Positions 16,875 through 26,141 of a DNA stretch of 64,000 bases are shown here, piece by piece. Position 1 is the stretch's first letter, and each line of letters begins with the position of its first letter. The stretch comes from an uncultured Spirochaetales bacterium. GTDB lineage: Bacteria; Spirochaetota; Spirochaetia; Sphaerochaetales; Sphaerochaetaceae. Made by a program: the position numbers and the translations under genes. The notes under the pieces were generated by a model. The model saw only the letters and a program-made list of their open reading frames with translations, searched no databases and was not told the DNA's origin. Location: contig CASDRU010000009.1 in the NCBI GenBank assembly GCA_949283305.1, positions 1 to 64,000 on the forward strand, written 5' to 3'.

Positions 16875-17891
16875 ATGGGTACAAAGAAACTGACATACCA
16901 GGAGATAAGCAGGAAATCAGGGATATCAATGTCAACGATTTCCCGCGTTTTCAACAAGTCCAATTTGGTTACAAGCGGGACAAGGAAGAAGGTGCTTGAG
17001 GCTCTTTCTTCCATGGGGCTTGAAGTAAACAGTGCGGACTTTACTCCTGATATCCCCGGGCGTTTCATCATTTTCAATGTACCCACCATCAAGAATCCTT
17101 ACTACAGTCCAATAATAGACTCGTCCAGAATTGTCGCAGAGAGAAACGGCTATACGTTGCTTTTGAATGTGAATCCCCTCAATGATGACAGGAGCATCTC
17201 GAACTTTCTTGAGCTTATGAAGGCGACAAGATGCTCTGGAGTGATTCTTGCTAACTCTGTCACAAAGGAAGAGATTGAGAAGATCTGTGCAAATGTGCCG
17301 TGCGTGACTTGCAGTGAGTACATCGATGACTCCACAGTCCCCTTTGTGACAATTGACAACAAGGAGGCTGCAAGGAAGGCAACTGAGCATCTGATTTCAA
17401 TTGGAAAGAAGAAGATTGCATTTCTCAACGGCCCCAGGACATTCAAATATGCCCGTGACAGGGAAAAGGGGTATATAAGCGCACTCAGGGAGCATGACAT
17501 CAGAGTGGATAACTCAATAATAGGTCAGGTGGGAGCAGACATGGATTTTGACATGGCAAAGGCAAGTGCGCACTATATGCTTTCATCCCAGTTCCCGCCA
17601 GATGCTTTCTTCTGCATATCAGATGTCCTGGCGGCGGCTGTTGTGAAAGTTGCAATCGAACTTGGCTTCCGTATTCCTGAGGATGTTGCCGTTGTAGGTT
17701 TTGACAACATCTTTGTCTCTTCCATTGTGAGTCCTGGCATTACGACAATAAGCCAGCCTGTAAGCCAGCTTGGTTCGATAGCATCAGACATGCTTATAAA
17801 GCTGATTGAGAAAAGAGAAGAGAGAATAAGCCCGATCTACCTCAAAAGCGAGCTGATAATAAGAGAGTCAACAATAGGCAAGGAAGGCTAG
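16875..17891 (+). CDS. LacI family transcriptional regulator
   Basis: The 338-residue protein has an N-terminal helix-turn-helix (LTYQEISRKSGISMSTISRV) with a hinge helix VRKKVLEAL-like segment, then a periplasmic-binding-like effector domain (FIIFNVPTIKNPYYSPI, AVVGFDNIFVSSIVSPGITT). It is the last gene of the sugar operon and most likely represses it when the transported sugar or a derived metabolite is absent. Its operator is probably near 9380-9480, but I find no classic CG-centred LacI palindrome. The stop overlaps the convergent MATE gene. Confidence 0.92.
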   Translation: MGTKKLTYQEISRKSGISMSTISRVFNKSNLVTSGTRKKVLEALSSMGLEVNSADFTPDIPGRFIIFNVPTIKNPYYSPIIDSSRIVAERNGYTLLLNVNPLNDDRSISNFLELMKATRCSGVILANSVTKEEIEKICANVPCVTCSEYIDDSTVPFVTIDNKEAARKATEHLISIGKKKIAFLNGPRTFKYARDREKGYISALREHDIRVDNSIIGQVGADMDFDMAKASAHYMLSSQFPPDAFFCISDVLAAAVVKVAIELGFRIPEDVAVVGFDNIFVSSIVSPGITTISQPVSQLGSIASDMLIKLIEKREERISPIYLKSELIIRESTIGKEG

Positions 17892-19246
17892 ATAACTGTC
17901 TTTTCCTTCCACTTTCCTTTCAGCCATCTTGTGACAAAGAATGCGCCGCGGCAGTACCAGTCAATATACATTGCCCAGCACACGCCCTCAAGACCCATTG
18001 AGAATGTGATTCCCAGCACACGGGCAAGCATGACGCGGAAAAGCCACATTGAGATTATGGATACAAGCATTGTGAACTTCACATCCCCGCTTGCCCTCAG
18101 GAAATTCGGCACGGTGAAAGCAAGAGGCCAGAATATGAATGTCTGAATCAGGCATATTCTCACAGTATCCACGCTCAGCTTGTATGCAACAGCAGAAAGG
18201 TTATAAAGCGATGCGAGATTTGGAGTGAGAACAAACATCAAAAGACATGTAAGACCCTGCAATATGAAGGTGAGGGTGATTAGCTTTCTTGCATAGTATC
18301 TTGCCTGATCGTAGTTTCTCGCTCCGCAGCACTGTCCGATTACTGTCACTGCTGCCATTCCGATTGCTGAGCCTGGAATGTTTGCAAAGGTTGCAAGGCT
18401 GTTGAAGACAGCATAGGCTGCAATACTTGCGGTTCCGAATGTGCTTATAGTGCTTGTGACAAGAATCTTTCCGATGTGGAATATGCAGTTCTCAATTCCG
18501 GATGGGAGTGCAATGCGGAGAATGCGGAAGATCATTGAAAAGCGCAGCTCGACTTTAAGAAGCTTCTTGACCCTCAGCTCGAAATTCTTTCCGCATACCA
18601 CAGAAAGCATTATCGCGCATGCCGTGATTCTGGAAAGCAGTGATGCAATTCCTGCCCCAAGAGGACCCATGCCGAATATATAGATCAATATCGCGTTTCC
18701 GCTGACGTTTATGATGTTCATCACGAGGCTTACTGTCATCGTGATCTTGCTTTTCCCGACGCTTCTGCACACAGCATTTGCACTGTTGGTTATCGCAAGG
18801 AATGGAAAGGAGAGGGCAATCGGGGTAAGGTAGCTGAGTGCAAATGACTCTACATCCTCTTCAATCTTTCCAAACACAAGGCTCATCAGCTGTTCGTTGA
18901 AAAGAAGAACAACAAGTGAAATCAGCAGAGAAAAGAGAAATGATATATAAAGAAGCTGTTTCGCGCTCTCTGACGCATTCTCCTTATCCTTTCTTCCAAG
19001 ATACTGGCTCGCAACGACTGCTCCTCCTGTTGCAAATGCAGAAAAGAGGAATATAAAGAGGTTCGCAAGGCTGTCTACAAGGCTGACTCCGGAAACTGCC
19101 GCCTCTCCGTTTGTGGACACCATGATTGTATCCATCATGCCGATTGTGACGTTCAGAAGTGTCTCAATCAGGAGCGGAATAATAAGGGTTGCAAGGAATC
19201 TGTTTGAAAAAAGAAGTGATGATTTGTCCAGAGCATTGCGTTTCAT
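17888..19246 (-). CDS. MATE family multidrug/metabolite exporter
   Basis: The 452-residue protein has about twelve hydrophobic segments in two repeats. Typical MATE features are IPLLIETLLNVTIGMMDTIM near the N-terminus and ATGGAVVASQYLGRKD in the first half, mirrored by AAYAVFNSLATFANIPGSAIG in the second. It exports cationic compounds using Na+ or H+. No Shine-Dalgarno sequence is visible before the ATG at 19246; TACAGT ends five bases upstream. Substrate unknown. Confidence 0.92.
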   Translation of the reverse strand: MKRNALDKSSLLFSNRFLATLIIPLLIETLLNVTIGMMDTIMVSTNGEAAVSGVSLVDSLANLFIFLFSAFATGGAVVASQYLGRKDKENASESAKQLLYISFLFSLLISLVVLLFNEQLMSLVFGKIEEDVESFALSYLTPIALSFPFLAITNSANAVCRSVGKSKITMTVSLVMNIINVSGNAILIYIFGMGPLGAGIASLLSRITACAIMLSVVCGKNFELRVKKLLKVELRFSMIFRILRIALPSGIENCIFHIGKILVTSTISTFGTASIAAYAVFNSLATFANIPGSAIGMAAVTVIGQCCGARNYDQARYYARKLITLTFILQGLTCLLMFVLTPNLASLYNLSAVAYKLSVDTVRICLIQTFIFWPLAFTVPNFLRASGDVKFTMLVSIISMWLFRVMLARVLGITFSMGLEGVCWAMYIDWYCRGAFFVTRWLKGKWKEKTVI

Positions 19247-19269
19247 ATATGACTGTAGTACTGGATAAG

Positions 19270-19284
19270 CTTTACTTTGTAAAG
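19270..19284. promoter_or_regulatory. Inverted repeat between MATE and lipoprotein genes
   Basis: CTTTAC TTT GTAAAG has perfect 6-bp arms around 3 bp. It lies 24 bases upstream of the MATE start and overlaps a possible -35 (TTTACA on the minus strand), so it may be an operator. Confidence 0.3.
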
Positions 19285-19321
19285 AGATTTTAAAAAATTT
19301 GCTTTTTTAAATTTTCCAATA

Positions 19322-19351
19322 TTTACAATCAATGGTTACAAAGCAGATAAT
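19322..19351 (+). promoter_or_regulatory. Promoter of the lipoprotein-barrel pair
   Basis: TTTACA (19322-19327), 18 bases and GATAAT (19346-19351) precede CAGGAG and the ATG at 19370. Confidence 0.4.
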
Positions 19352-19369
19352 ACAGAACAGGAGTGAAAA

Positions 19370-21142
19370 ATGGGAAAGAAATTTTTAGCAGTTTTTCTGA
19401 TATTGATTTCCATCTTATCATTTTCATCATGCTCGATGGATTCCCTTACGGATTTCATGGGCAAGATGGGTGTCAATATCGTTCCTTATGATGACACAAA
19501 GGCAAAGAAAGCCGCTGAGGAAACAAACCTCAGTTCATCAGATGTTGATAAAGAAGCAACAGTAACAGAAGGAAAGGTTACTATCGGTGACGTTGATATT
19601 ACTCTTGAAGATGACTTTAGTCTTGACGGGGAAGGCGGAATGCTCAAGCCTCTTAAAGATAACGAGAGAAAAGAAGTTGTCAACACACTTTACAATGCTG
19701 TGGTAACTTTGAATCCTAAGGATAAGGAAACAGTTGTTGCTGAAAAAGCAAAGCCTGCACCGAAAGATGTACAGACTGCAACAAAGAACACAGCAGCGGT
19801 CCTTGAGTCAGCTCTCAACAAACTCATAGAGAGTGTCGGCGGAGAAGCTGAAGGAGAAATCAACAAGGTTGAGGAAGTCATGGGCAGCCTTGCTTCTTCT
19901 CTTAATACTATTGCAAGCAACAAGACAGTATCTCAGGGAGAGGCACTTGCAGTGCAGCTCATGCAGAGCTTTGTTGCAACAGCATCAAAAGCATATACCG
20001 GAGGTTCTGCTACAAGTAATGATTATATTAACCTTGCAAACGAGGCATACAACATCGCAGTAATTGCATCTGCAATAACACCGACATTGAATATCGGGCT
20101 AGAGGATCTGATTGGAGCAGTTGTAAGCGGAATGGGCAGTTCATCTTCTTCAGAAGAAGAGGTCGCATATTCTTCAAGAAGCCTTATGCTCCTCAGTGCT
20201 GAAGGAGAAGAGATTCCTAATCATTCAAGTAAAGATGAAAAGGGACCAAGTGCAAAAGATTTTGAGAATATCGGAATTCCTGAAGAGAGTGCACTGGTTT
20301 TAAGGAACTACTATAAAGCAATATCTCCATTCTTGAATGATCCTGATTATATGAACACGATTGCAGTTTATAAGGCTTCATTTGATAACTACATGGTATT
20401 TGCTGAAAAGGCAGGAGAAGCTTACATGGCCAGCGATGAATTCAAGAGCATTGCAGAACCTTCAATCTTCTTCAATTATGCCCTTACTTCTGCTTTATAT
20501 GAGCTTGAGAATCAGTATAAGCTGATTAGGAATGAAGCTGCTGAGACAGGCGGCCAGCTTGATGACTATATTGAACTGAAAGGAACTGTTCAGGTTGATG
20601 GTGAGAAGTATGATTACGAATTCCCTGAAACAATCGTTGATCTCATCAATGATTTTGCAGATTCAAATTCATGGGTCAAGGATGACAGCAAGCTTAAGAT
20701 TGAAAGAATTCGAGTTGGTATACACAAGGAATATGGTCCTAATGGAGAAGTGATAAAAGAAGAGCCTATTTATGACGATCTTGTGAAAATCGAGATGCCT
20801 AAAAATATCAAGGGTATTGTGTTTGCATTTGCCTATGACTCTGACTTCTCTGGAGATAAAGGGGAAGAAAATACTGAAAGTGTCATTGATGTAATCAATG
20901 GTATAGTCGTTGACAACAATGCATCCCTTCTTGCTGCTTTAAACTCTGCTGAGATTGCTCTTACACACGGAGATCTTTTAAGCAGCATTATCGATCTTGT
21001 TACTCAGATGGCAGGAGAAGATGCAGGAGATGTTGAGACACCGACAGACACTGAGATTGAAAAAGCACTTGATGAAGCAAGAGCTTTCTTGAAAAGCAAA
21101 AAATGGGTAGAAGATTACTTTAATAGAGGAGAGACAGTATGA
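19370..21142 (+). CDS. Lipoprotein of unknown function, paired with an outer-membrane barrel
   Basis: The 590-residue protein begins with a lipoprotein signal, LISILSFSSC, with the Cys at about residue 21. The mature part is acidic, largely helical and low in aromatic residues, with an SSSSEEE stretch near residue 260. I recognise no domain. It overlaps the downstream barrel gene by four bases (ATGA), so the two are made together. A role as periplasmic or surface partner of the barrel is inferred from position only. Confidence 0.75.
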   Translation: MGKKFLAVFLILISILSFSSCSMDSLTDFMGKMGVNIVPYDDTKAKKAAEETNLSSSDVDKEATVTEGKVTIGDVDITLEDDFSLDGEGGMLKPLKDNERKEVVNTLYNAVVTLNPKDKETVVAEKAKPAPKDVQTATKNTAAVLESALNKLIESVGGEAEGEINKVEEVMGSLASSLNTIASNKTVSQGEALAVQLMQSFVATASKAYTGGSATSNDYINLANEAYNIAVIASAITPTLNIGLEDLIGAVVSGMGSSSSSEEEVAYSSRSLMLLSAEGEEIPNHSSKDEKGPSAKDFENIGIPEESALVLRNYYKAISPFLNDPDYMNTIAVYKASFDNYMVFAEKAGEAYMASDEFKSIAEPSIFFNYALTSALYELENQYKLIRNEAAETGGQLDDYIELKGTVQVDGEKYDYEFPETIVDLINDFADSNSWVKDDSKLKIERIRVGIHKEYGPNGEVIKEEPIYDDLVKIEMPKNIKGIVFAFAYDSDFSGDKGEENTESVIDVINGIVVDNNASLLAALNSAEIALTHGDLLSSIIDLVTQMAGEDAGDVETPTDTEIEKALDEARAFLKSKKWVEDYFNRGETV

Positions 21143-22476
21143 AAAAGCTATTTGTATTATTGATTGCAATACTTGTTCTTGTTCCTGTTGCCTTTGCTCA
21201 GGAAGGAGAGACTGAAACTGTCGATCCTGCAAAGGATCTTCAGACAGATTTCATCATTGACAGAGTACAGCATGGTCTTATGCCGACAAGTGTAAGGTCT
21301 CTTGGAATGGGAAATGTAGGAATTGCGCTTCCTTCAAATTCTGACAGCTTCTTCTTCAATCCTGCATCTCTTGCAGATCATAAGTTCCAGCTCTCTCTTC
21401 CAAGCGTTGCTGTTACTGTCAACCATGCTTATGACCTACTTAAGCCAGGAGCTGATGGGGAAAGCGTTCTTTCATCTCTTCTTCATATGGATATGAATGG
21501 CAGTGAAGATGGCATGCAGGATATGATTGGACCAGCTGTAAATGGTGTTCTCAGCCTTTTGAAGAAGGGCCTGGGAAAGATTGCCACAGTTGATGCAGGA
21601 CTTTCATTCTCAATCGGCGGATTTGGAATGGCAACAAATGTGCAGGCAAACATCTATACATACGGCAAGGCTGGCCTTGCAGGAGATGGAGAGCTTGATT
21701 TTACAAAGGCAGCACTCTTTGCAGAGGTGAAGGCCACAGAGACTCTTGGCCTTGGACTCAGGTTCCAGGTTTCTGATGACTTCTCAATCGATGCAGGAGT
21801 TGCAGCAAGATTCTCATATCTGGCATATACAGGACCGATTAATGCTGATAAGGTTCTCTCCTCTTTTGGTTTCAACAGCGATGGAACAGTTTCTGAGGAT
21901 GGGCCAGCTGCAGATCCAATGGCTTTCCTGAACGAGATGCCGCTTGCAGCAGGATGGTCAGTTCCTGTTGACCTTGGTCTTACATTCAACATGCCTTATG
22001 GCTTTACAGCAGCTGTTGTTTACAGAAACCTCGATATCTTCGGCTATCAGATGCAGATTTATGATAACTATGAAGGATTCCTTTCAGACTGGGCAGCAAG
22101 CTTCGATATGGATGGGGATGGAAAATTCAAGATCAAGAATTACGGCTCACTTGATTTAGGCTTTGCTTGGCAGTGGGACAATGCATTCTTCCGTCCGACA
22201 ATCGCATTTGACATTGTTGACGTAGTCGGCATGTGCCAGACAAAGGATTTCGGTATCAAGGATTTTGTATATCATCTGAACATAGGTGCTGAGATTGAGC
22301 TCTTGAGCGTGCTTGACATCAGAGGCGGACTTAACCAGGGATACTGGACAGTTGGAGCTGGACTTAACCTTTATGTCCTCAAGCTTGATGTTGCTTATTT
22401 CTGGGATGAGATGGGCGCATATGCGGGCGAAGCTCCTCTTGATGGTCTTGCAGTAAGACTTAACATTGGATGGTGA
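21139..22476 (+). CDS. FadL/UPF0164-like outer-membrane beta-barrel protein
   Basis: The 445-residue protein has a signal peptide ending VPVAFAQEG, then SVRSLGMGNVGIALPSNSDS leading into FFFNPASLADH, the GMG...NPA(S/G)LA hallmark of FadL/PorV-like barrels and of the treponemal UPF0164 family. Alternating hydrophobic strands continue to a C-terminal aromatic residue (RLNIGW), as expected for insertion by BamA. Family members transport hydrophobic molecules across the outer membrane. It is co-expressed with the preceding lipoprotein and followed by a terminator. Confidence 0.8.
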   Translation: MKKLFVLLIAILVLVPVAFAQEGETETVDPAKDLQTDFIIDRVQHGLMPTSVRSLGMGNVGIALPSNSDSFFFNPASLADHKFQLSLPSVAVTVNHAYDLLKPGADGESVLSSLLHMDMNGSEDGMQDMIGPAVNGVLSLLKKGLGKIATVDAGLSFSIGGFGMATNVQANIYTYGKAGLAGDGELDFTKAALFAEVKATETLGLGLRFQVSDDFSIDAGVAARFSYLAYTGPINADKVLSSFGFNSDGTVSEDGPAADPMAFLNEMPLAAGWSVPVDLGLTFNMPYGFTAAVVYRNLDIFGYQMQIYDNYEGFLSDWAASFDMDGDGKFKIKNYGSLDLGFAWQWDNAFFRPTIAFDIVDVVGMCQTKDFGIKDFVYHLNIGAEIELLSVLDIRGGLNQGYWTVGAGLNLYVLKLDVAYFWDEMGAYAGEAPLDGLAVRLNIGW

Positions 22477-22482
22477 TTAATT

Positions 22483-22505
22483 TGGCTCCTTTGGGAGCCA
22501 TTTTT
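22483..22505 (+). terminator. Rho-independent terminator after the barrel gene
   Basis: TGGCTCC and GGAGCCA form a perfect 7-bp stem with a TTTG loop, followed by TTTTT. It also separates the convergent YolD-like gene. Confidence 0.88.
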
Positions 22506-22896
22506 AATTCTCTGCTTTAACAATATTTTCAATCTTTATTGTTCTTCCATCTGAAAGGAAAAGCATCATATTGCCGCGATCCAGCTTTTTTATCACAGAG
22601 GAGATGGAGATGATGCTTCCTCCTCTTTTCTTCTCATCTGGAACAAAGTATGTGATTTTTATACTGCTTTTCCTTTCATATGAGTCTGTTATCGTTTTAC
22701 CGATCATCTCCTTTTCATCATCAGTGAGTTCCGGCTTGCTGCTGGTAAGCCTTCCTTCTTCCTTTATTGCATCCTCATAACCAGAAAGCGCTGCAAAAGG
22801 AGAGAACTGGCTTGCCCTGTCTTCTCTCTTCATCCGCTCTCTTATTAAAGCAAAGGGGTAGGGTGTGCCGATTATGTCAGAGTAGTCTTCTTTCAT
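22504..22896 (-). CDS. YolD-like protein, partner of a Y-family polymerase
   Basis: The 130-residue protein contains REDRASQFSPFAALSGYEDA, the signature of the YolD-like family, followed by a beta-rich C-terminal region (GRTIKIENIVKAE). YolD-like proteins are usually encoded next to UvrX/YqjW-type Y-family polymerases and are thought to modulate them. The start overlaps the polymerase stop (ATGA) with GGAGG upstream, so translation is coupled. Confidence 0.85.
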   Translation of the reverse strand: MKEDYSDIIGTPYPFALIRERMKREDRASQFSPFAALSGYEDAIKEEGRLTSSKPELTDDEKEMIGKTITDSYERKSSIKITYFVPDEKKRGGSIISISSVIKKLDRGNMMLFLSDGRTIKIENIVKAEN

Positions 22897-24452
22897 GCCT
22901 TATGTCCTCCAATCTGCTCATTCCTTTCTCTTCCGGTTGCCCCTTCCATAAGACTTGTAGCCTTCAAAATAGCATTCTTTCCATACTTCTTCTTTATATC
23001 AACAACATTCTCAAGAAGGCTTTCTTCTTCCTTTTCTTCAGGGCTCTCTTCTTTGAACAGGTCCGGAATATAGTCTTTCTCAGATCCCTTTGCCCTTATG
23101 TGATTGAAGCCTATTGTGATTCTTCTTATCAGGAGCTCTTCATCGGCAATTGATTCAAAAAGGCGTACAGCCTCATTCCTTATAAGGCTCACACTGGAGG
23201 TGTGGCGGTAAAGACTGATTGAAGAGTGTGCACTATTTATGTTTTCTCTTCCATAGTAGTCGGCCTTTATATCTTTCATGTATTTGTCCCTGATCCTCTC
23301 ATCCTTCAGATTCATAACATCATAGCCGACAGCAAGTGTTATCTGGTCTGTCTCAAGGCCTTTTTCTACAAGATCTAGCGCAAGGGATTCAGCCATCTCC
23401 TTTATTACAATCTTTGCCTTGCTGAATGTATAGCTTTCATGGAGAACCTGACCTGATGAGATGCTCTTGTCCTCGGCTCTGTAGTTTTTGATATCCCTTA
23501 TCGTGCAGCTCTCATATCCCCATGCGTGGTCAATTAAAAGCTCAGCATTAATTCCGAACATCTTATAAAGCAGGCTCTGGTTGTAGTAGTCGCTTTCCTT
23601 TCCAAGAGAGCATCGTGCAATGTCTCCCATTGTGTATATCCCTTTTTCCTCAAGGCTTTTCGATATCCCCTTGCCGATTCTCCAGAAATCAGTAAGGGGT
23701 CTGTGGGACCACATCTTCTTGCGGTACTCTTCCTCATCAAGCTTTGCAATCCTGACCCCGTCCTCATCAGCATCGATATGCTTTGCCTCAATGTCCATTG
23801 CAATCTTGGCAAGATACAAATTGCTTCCTATTCCGCATGTTGCAGTTATTCCGGTTTCCTCAAGTACATTCTTTATAAGCATTCTGGCAAAATCATGAGA
23901 GCTCAGAGCATAGAGCTTCATATAGTCAGTTGCATCGATAAAGACTTCATCGATTGAGTACACATGGATATCATCAGGGGAGACATACTTTGTATAGATT
24001 GAATAGATCTTGCTGCTTGTTTTTATGTATCCCGCCATGTTTGGCTTTGCGGCTATGAAATCAAGGAGCAGATCCTTGTGCTCTGAAAATTCTCTATAGC
24101 TTCTTGTCTTTCCCCTGATTCTAGCGCTTGCTGATCTTTTTCTGTTGATGTCATTGACAGTCTGGATCACCTCAAAGAGCCTGGGCCGTCCTGAAATGCC
24201 AAGGCTCTTGAGAGCAGGGGAGACAGCAAGACAGATTGTCTTTTCCGTCCTTTCTCTGTCTGCAACTACAAGAAATGCATCCAGCGGATCGAGTGAAAGC
24301 TTGACGCACTCTGCAGATGCATAGAATGATTTAAGGTCAATTGCGATGTAAGTCCTATGTTGTGAGCAGGGCTTCGTCGTTTGCAAACTCCTTGTTTCTT
24401 GCGCTTCTGAACATATCGACAAGAATAGGGACAGTGAGCTTTTTCTTCTCAT
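22893..24452 (-). CDS. Y-family DNA polymerase (UvrX/UmuC-like)
   Basis: This is a translesion polymerase. The catalytic acidic residues are visible in YIAIDLKSFYASAEC and in VYSIDEVFIDATDY, and the helix-hairpin-helix region follows (LTDFWRIGKGISKSLEEKGI). The frame gives up to 519 residues from the ATG at 24452, but this start lies 98 bases inside the upstream ATPase gene and the first 30 residues look unlike the family. No ATG or GTG lies nearer; a TTG at 24386 has its AGGAG only one base away. The true start is uncertain. Expected regulation is SOS, but no LexA box is obvious because the gene sits in a transporter operon. Confidence 0.82.
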   Translation of the reverse strand: MRRKSSLSLFLSICSEAQETRSLQTTKPCSQHRTYIAIDLKSFYASAECVKLSLDPLDAFLVVADRERTEKTICLAVSPALKSLGISGRPRLFEVIQTVNDINRKRSASARIRGKTRSYREFSEHKDLLLDFIAAKPNMAGYIKTSSKIYSIYTKYVSPDDIHVYSIDEVFIDATDYMKLYALSSHDFARMLIKNVLEETGITATCGIGSNLYLAKIAMDIEAKHIDADEDGVRIAKLDEEEYRKKMWSHRPLTDFWRIGKGISKSLEEKGIYTMGDIARCSLGKESDYYNQSLLYKMFGINAELLIDHAWGYESCTIRDIKNYRAEDKSISSGQVLHESYTFSKAKIVIKEMAESLALDLVEKGLETDQITLAVGYDVMNLKDERIRDKYMKDIKADYYGRENINSAHSSISLYRHTSSVSLIRNEAVRLFESIADEELLIRRITIGFNHIRAKGSEKDYIPDLFKEESPEEKEEESLLENVVDIKKKYGKNAILKATSLMEGATGRERNEQIGGHKA

Positions 24453-25143
24453 CTTCCTTTATGTCGAATATTATATGTCCTTCATCCATCATTATAAGGC
24501 GGTTGCCGTAGTCAATGGCAAACTGCATGTTGTGTGTGACCATCATCGCTGTCAGTCTGTCGCGTTCGATATAGCGCTTTGTGAGATTCATGACTATATC
24601 TGCATTGACAGGATCGAGTGCGGCAGTATGCTCATCTAAAAGCATGAGACTTGGATTTGAGAGCGTGGCCATCAGGAGAGTGAGAGCCTGGCGCTGTCCT
24701 CCTGAAAGAAGACCCACATTATCTTCCAGTCTGTCTGAAAGGTGAATAGGCTCCAGAAGCTCCTTAAAGTGCTCCCTCATCTCCTTGTTCAGGCTGAACC
24801 TGAGTCCTCTCATGCCTTTTTTATATGCAAGAATCATATTGTCTGCAATTGACATGTTGGCGCTTGTGCCCTTTGTAGGATCCTGGAATATTCTTCCTAT
24901 CTGGAAGGCCCTCTTGTATTCGGCAAGGTTAGTAATGTCCTTGTCCATGAGGCTTATTTTCCCGCTGGTGACAGGAAATGTTCCTGCAATCATATTGAAG
25001 AGCGTGCTCTTTCCAGATCCGTTTGAACCTATTACACAGATCACATCGCCCTTGTTGACTTCAAGGTTTATATTGTCAAGGGCCATCTTCTCATTTATTG
25101 TTCCAGGGAAGAATACTTTTGTGACATTCTCAATCTTAAGCAT
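24355..25143 (-). CDS. ABC transporter ATP-binding protein (TrpZ-like)
   Basis: The 262-residue ATPase starts at the ATG at 25143 after GGGAGGGCGCG. It has Walker A GSNGSGKST at about residue 40, the Q-loop IFQDPTKGT, the signature LLSGGQRQALTL and Walker B LMLLDEHTAALDP; the His after Glu in Walker B replaces the more usual Pro. It energises the transporter formed with the permease at 25136-26068 and the binding protein at 26142-27137. The C-terminal 30 residues overlap the polymerase frame. Confidence 0.9.
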   Translation of the reverse strand: MLKIENVTKVFFPGTINEKMALDNINLEVNKGDVICVIGSNGSGKSTLFNMIAGTFPVTSGKISLMDKDITNLAEYKRAFQIGRIFQDPTKGTSANMSIADNMILAYKKGMRGLRFSLNKEMREHFKELLEPIHLSDRLEDNVGLLSGGQRQALTLLMATLSNPSLMLLDEHTAALDPVNADIVMNLTKRYIERDRLTAMMVTHNMQFAIDYGNRLIMMDEGHIIFDIKEDEKKKLTVPILVDMFRSARNKEFANDEALLTT

Positions 25144-26068
25144 CGCGCCCTCCCATATTTGCCTTGATCGCTTTTCTTCTTGCGCTCTTTGCGCTTCCTG
25201 CGGCCCTCGCCTTTGCAACAGCAAGGGAGATTATGACAAGGATTCCTGTAAGCAGCTTGAAGTCATTTGTCGTAATCCCGATAAGATAGCCGTACTTTCT
25301 TCCGAAGAACATGAGGGCTTTATATATTATCGCGCCCAGAATTGCCCTGAGCGTTATGAGCGTGATCTTGTTTGACGAGAACAAGAATTCTCCGAGCATT
25401 ATGGCAGCAAGGCCCTGAACGACCATTCCCTGTCCGAGATTGGCATCTGCAAAGCCCTGATACTGGGCAAGAAGTCCTCCTGAGAGGGCAATCAGACCAT
25501 TTGAAAGTCCGAGTCCTATTATCTTTAGCACTGAGGGATTCATGCCCTGAGAGATTATTACCTGCTCGTTTCCTCCCAGTGCTCCGATGGCAAGCCCGAG
25601 GTCTGTGCGGAAAAAGAGATCGAATATGATCTTTATGAGCAGAACTATTATGAGTGTTACAAGAAGGCTTGCCGCTGCACTTGATAAAAACGGAACATGC
25701 TCTGGAAATGAGCGGTAGAGGGTCTCAACACCTCTTAACAGCTGAACGTTGGCCTTGTTGCCAAGTATTCTCAAATTGATTGAATAAAGCATTGTCATTG
25801 TGAGTATGCTTGCAAGAAGACCAGGAATTCTAAGCCTTGTATGAATGAGTGCTGTGACCATTCCGCAGAGGATTCCTCCGATGAAGGCAAGAAGCAGGGC
25901 AGAAAAGACTCCCATTCCGCTTACTATGGCCATTGCGGCAATTGCCGCTCCTGTTGCAAAGGACCCGTCACATGTCAGGTCCGCAAGATCAAGAATTCTG
26001 TAGCTTATGAGTATGCCAAGGACCATAATGGAAAAAATGAGGCCCTCTACGAATATTCCTTCTAACAT
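25136..26068 (-). CDS. ABC transporter permease (TrpY-like)
   Basis: The 310-residue protein starts at the ATG at 26068 behind GGAGGATTG. It has about eight or nine membrane segments and the branched-chain/BPD type 2 permease signature, with LDLADLTCDGSFATGAAIAA near the N-terminus. This family works with PF04392-type binding proteins, as here. The gene overlaps the ATPase start by eight bases. Confidence 0.88.
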   Translation of the reverse strand: MLEGIFVEGLIFSIMVLGILISYRILDLADLTCDGSFATGAAIAAMAIVSGMGVFSALLLAFIGGILCGMVTALIHTRLRIPGLLASILTMTMLYSINLRILGNKANVQLLRGVETLYRSFPEHVPFLSSAAASLLVTLIIVLLIKIIFDLFFRTDLGLAIGALGGNEQVIISQGMNPSVLKIIGLGLSNGLIALSGGLLAQYQGFADANLGQGMVVQGLAAIMLGEFLFSSNKITLITLRAILGAIIYKALMFFGRKYGYLIGITTNDFKLLTGILVIISLAVAKARAAGSAKSARRKAIKANMGGRDA

Positions 26069-26090
26069 CAATCCTCCGGTGTATGAATTA

Positions 26091-26117
26091 ATTAAGGCCA
26101 CTTTCGGTGGCCTTAAT
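26091..26117 (-). terminator. Intercistronic hairpin between binding protein and permease
   Basis: ATTAAGGCCAC and GTGGCCTTAAT form a perfect 11-bp stem with a 5-base loop. On the transcribed strand it is followed by TAATTC without a T run, so it may be a processing or stabilising hairpin rather than a full terminator. Confidence 0.65.
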
Positions 26118-26141
26118 CAAGTGAAAAAACACGATGATATA

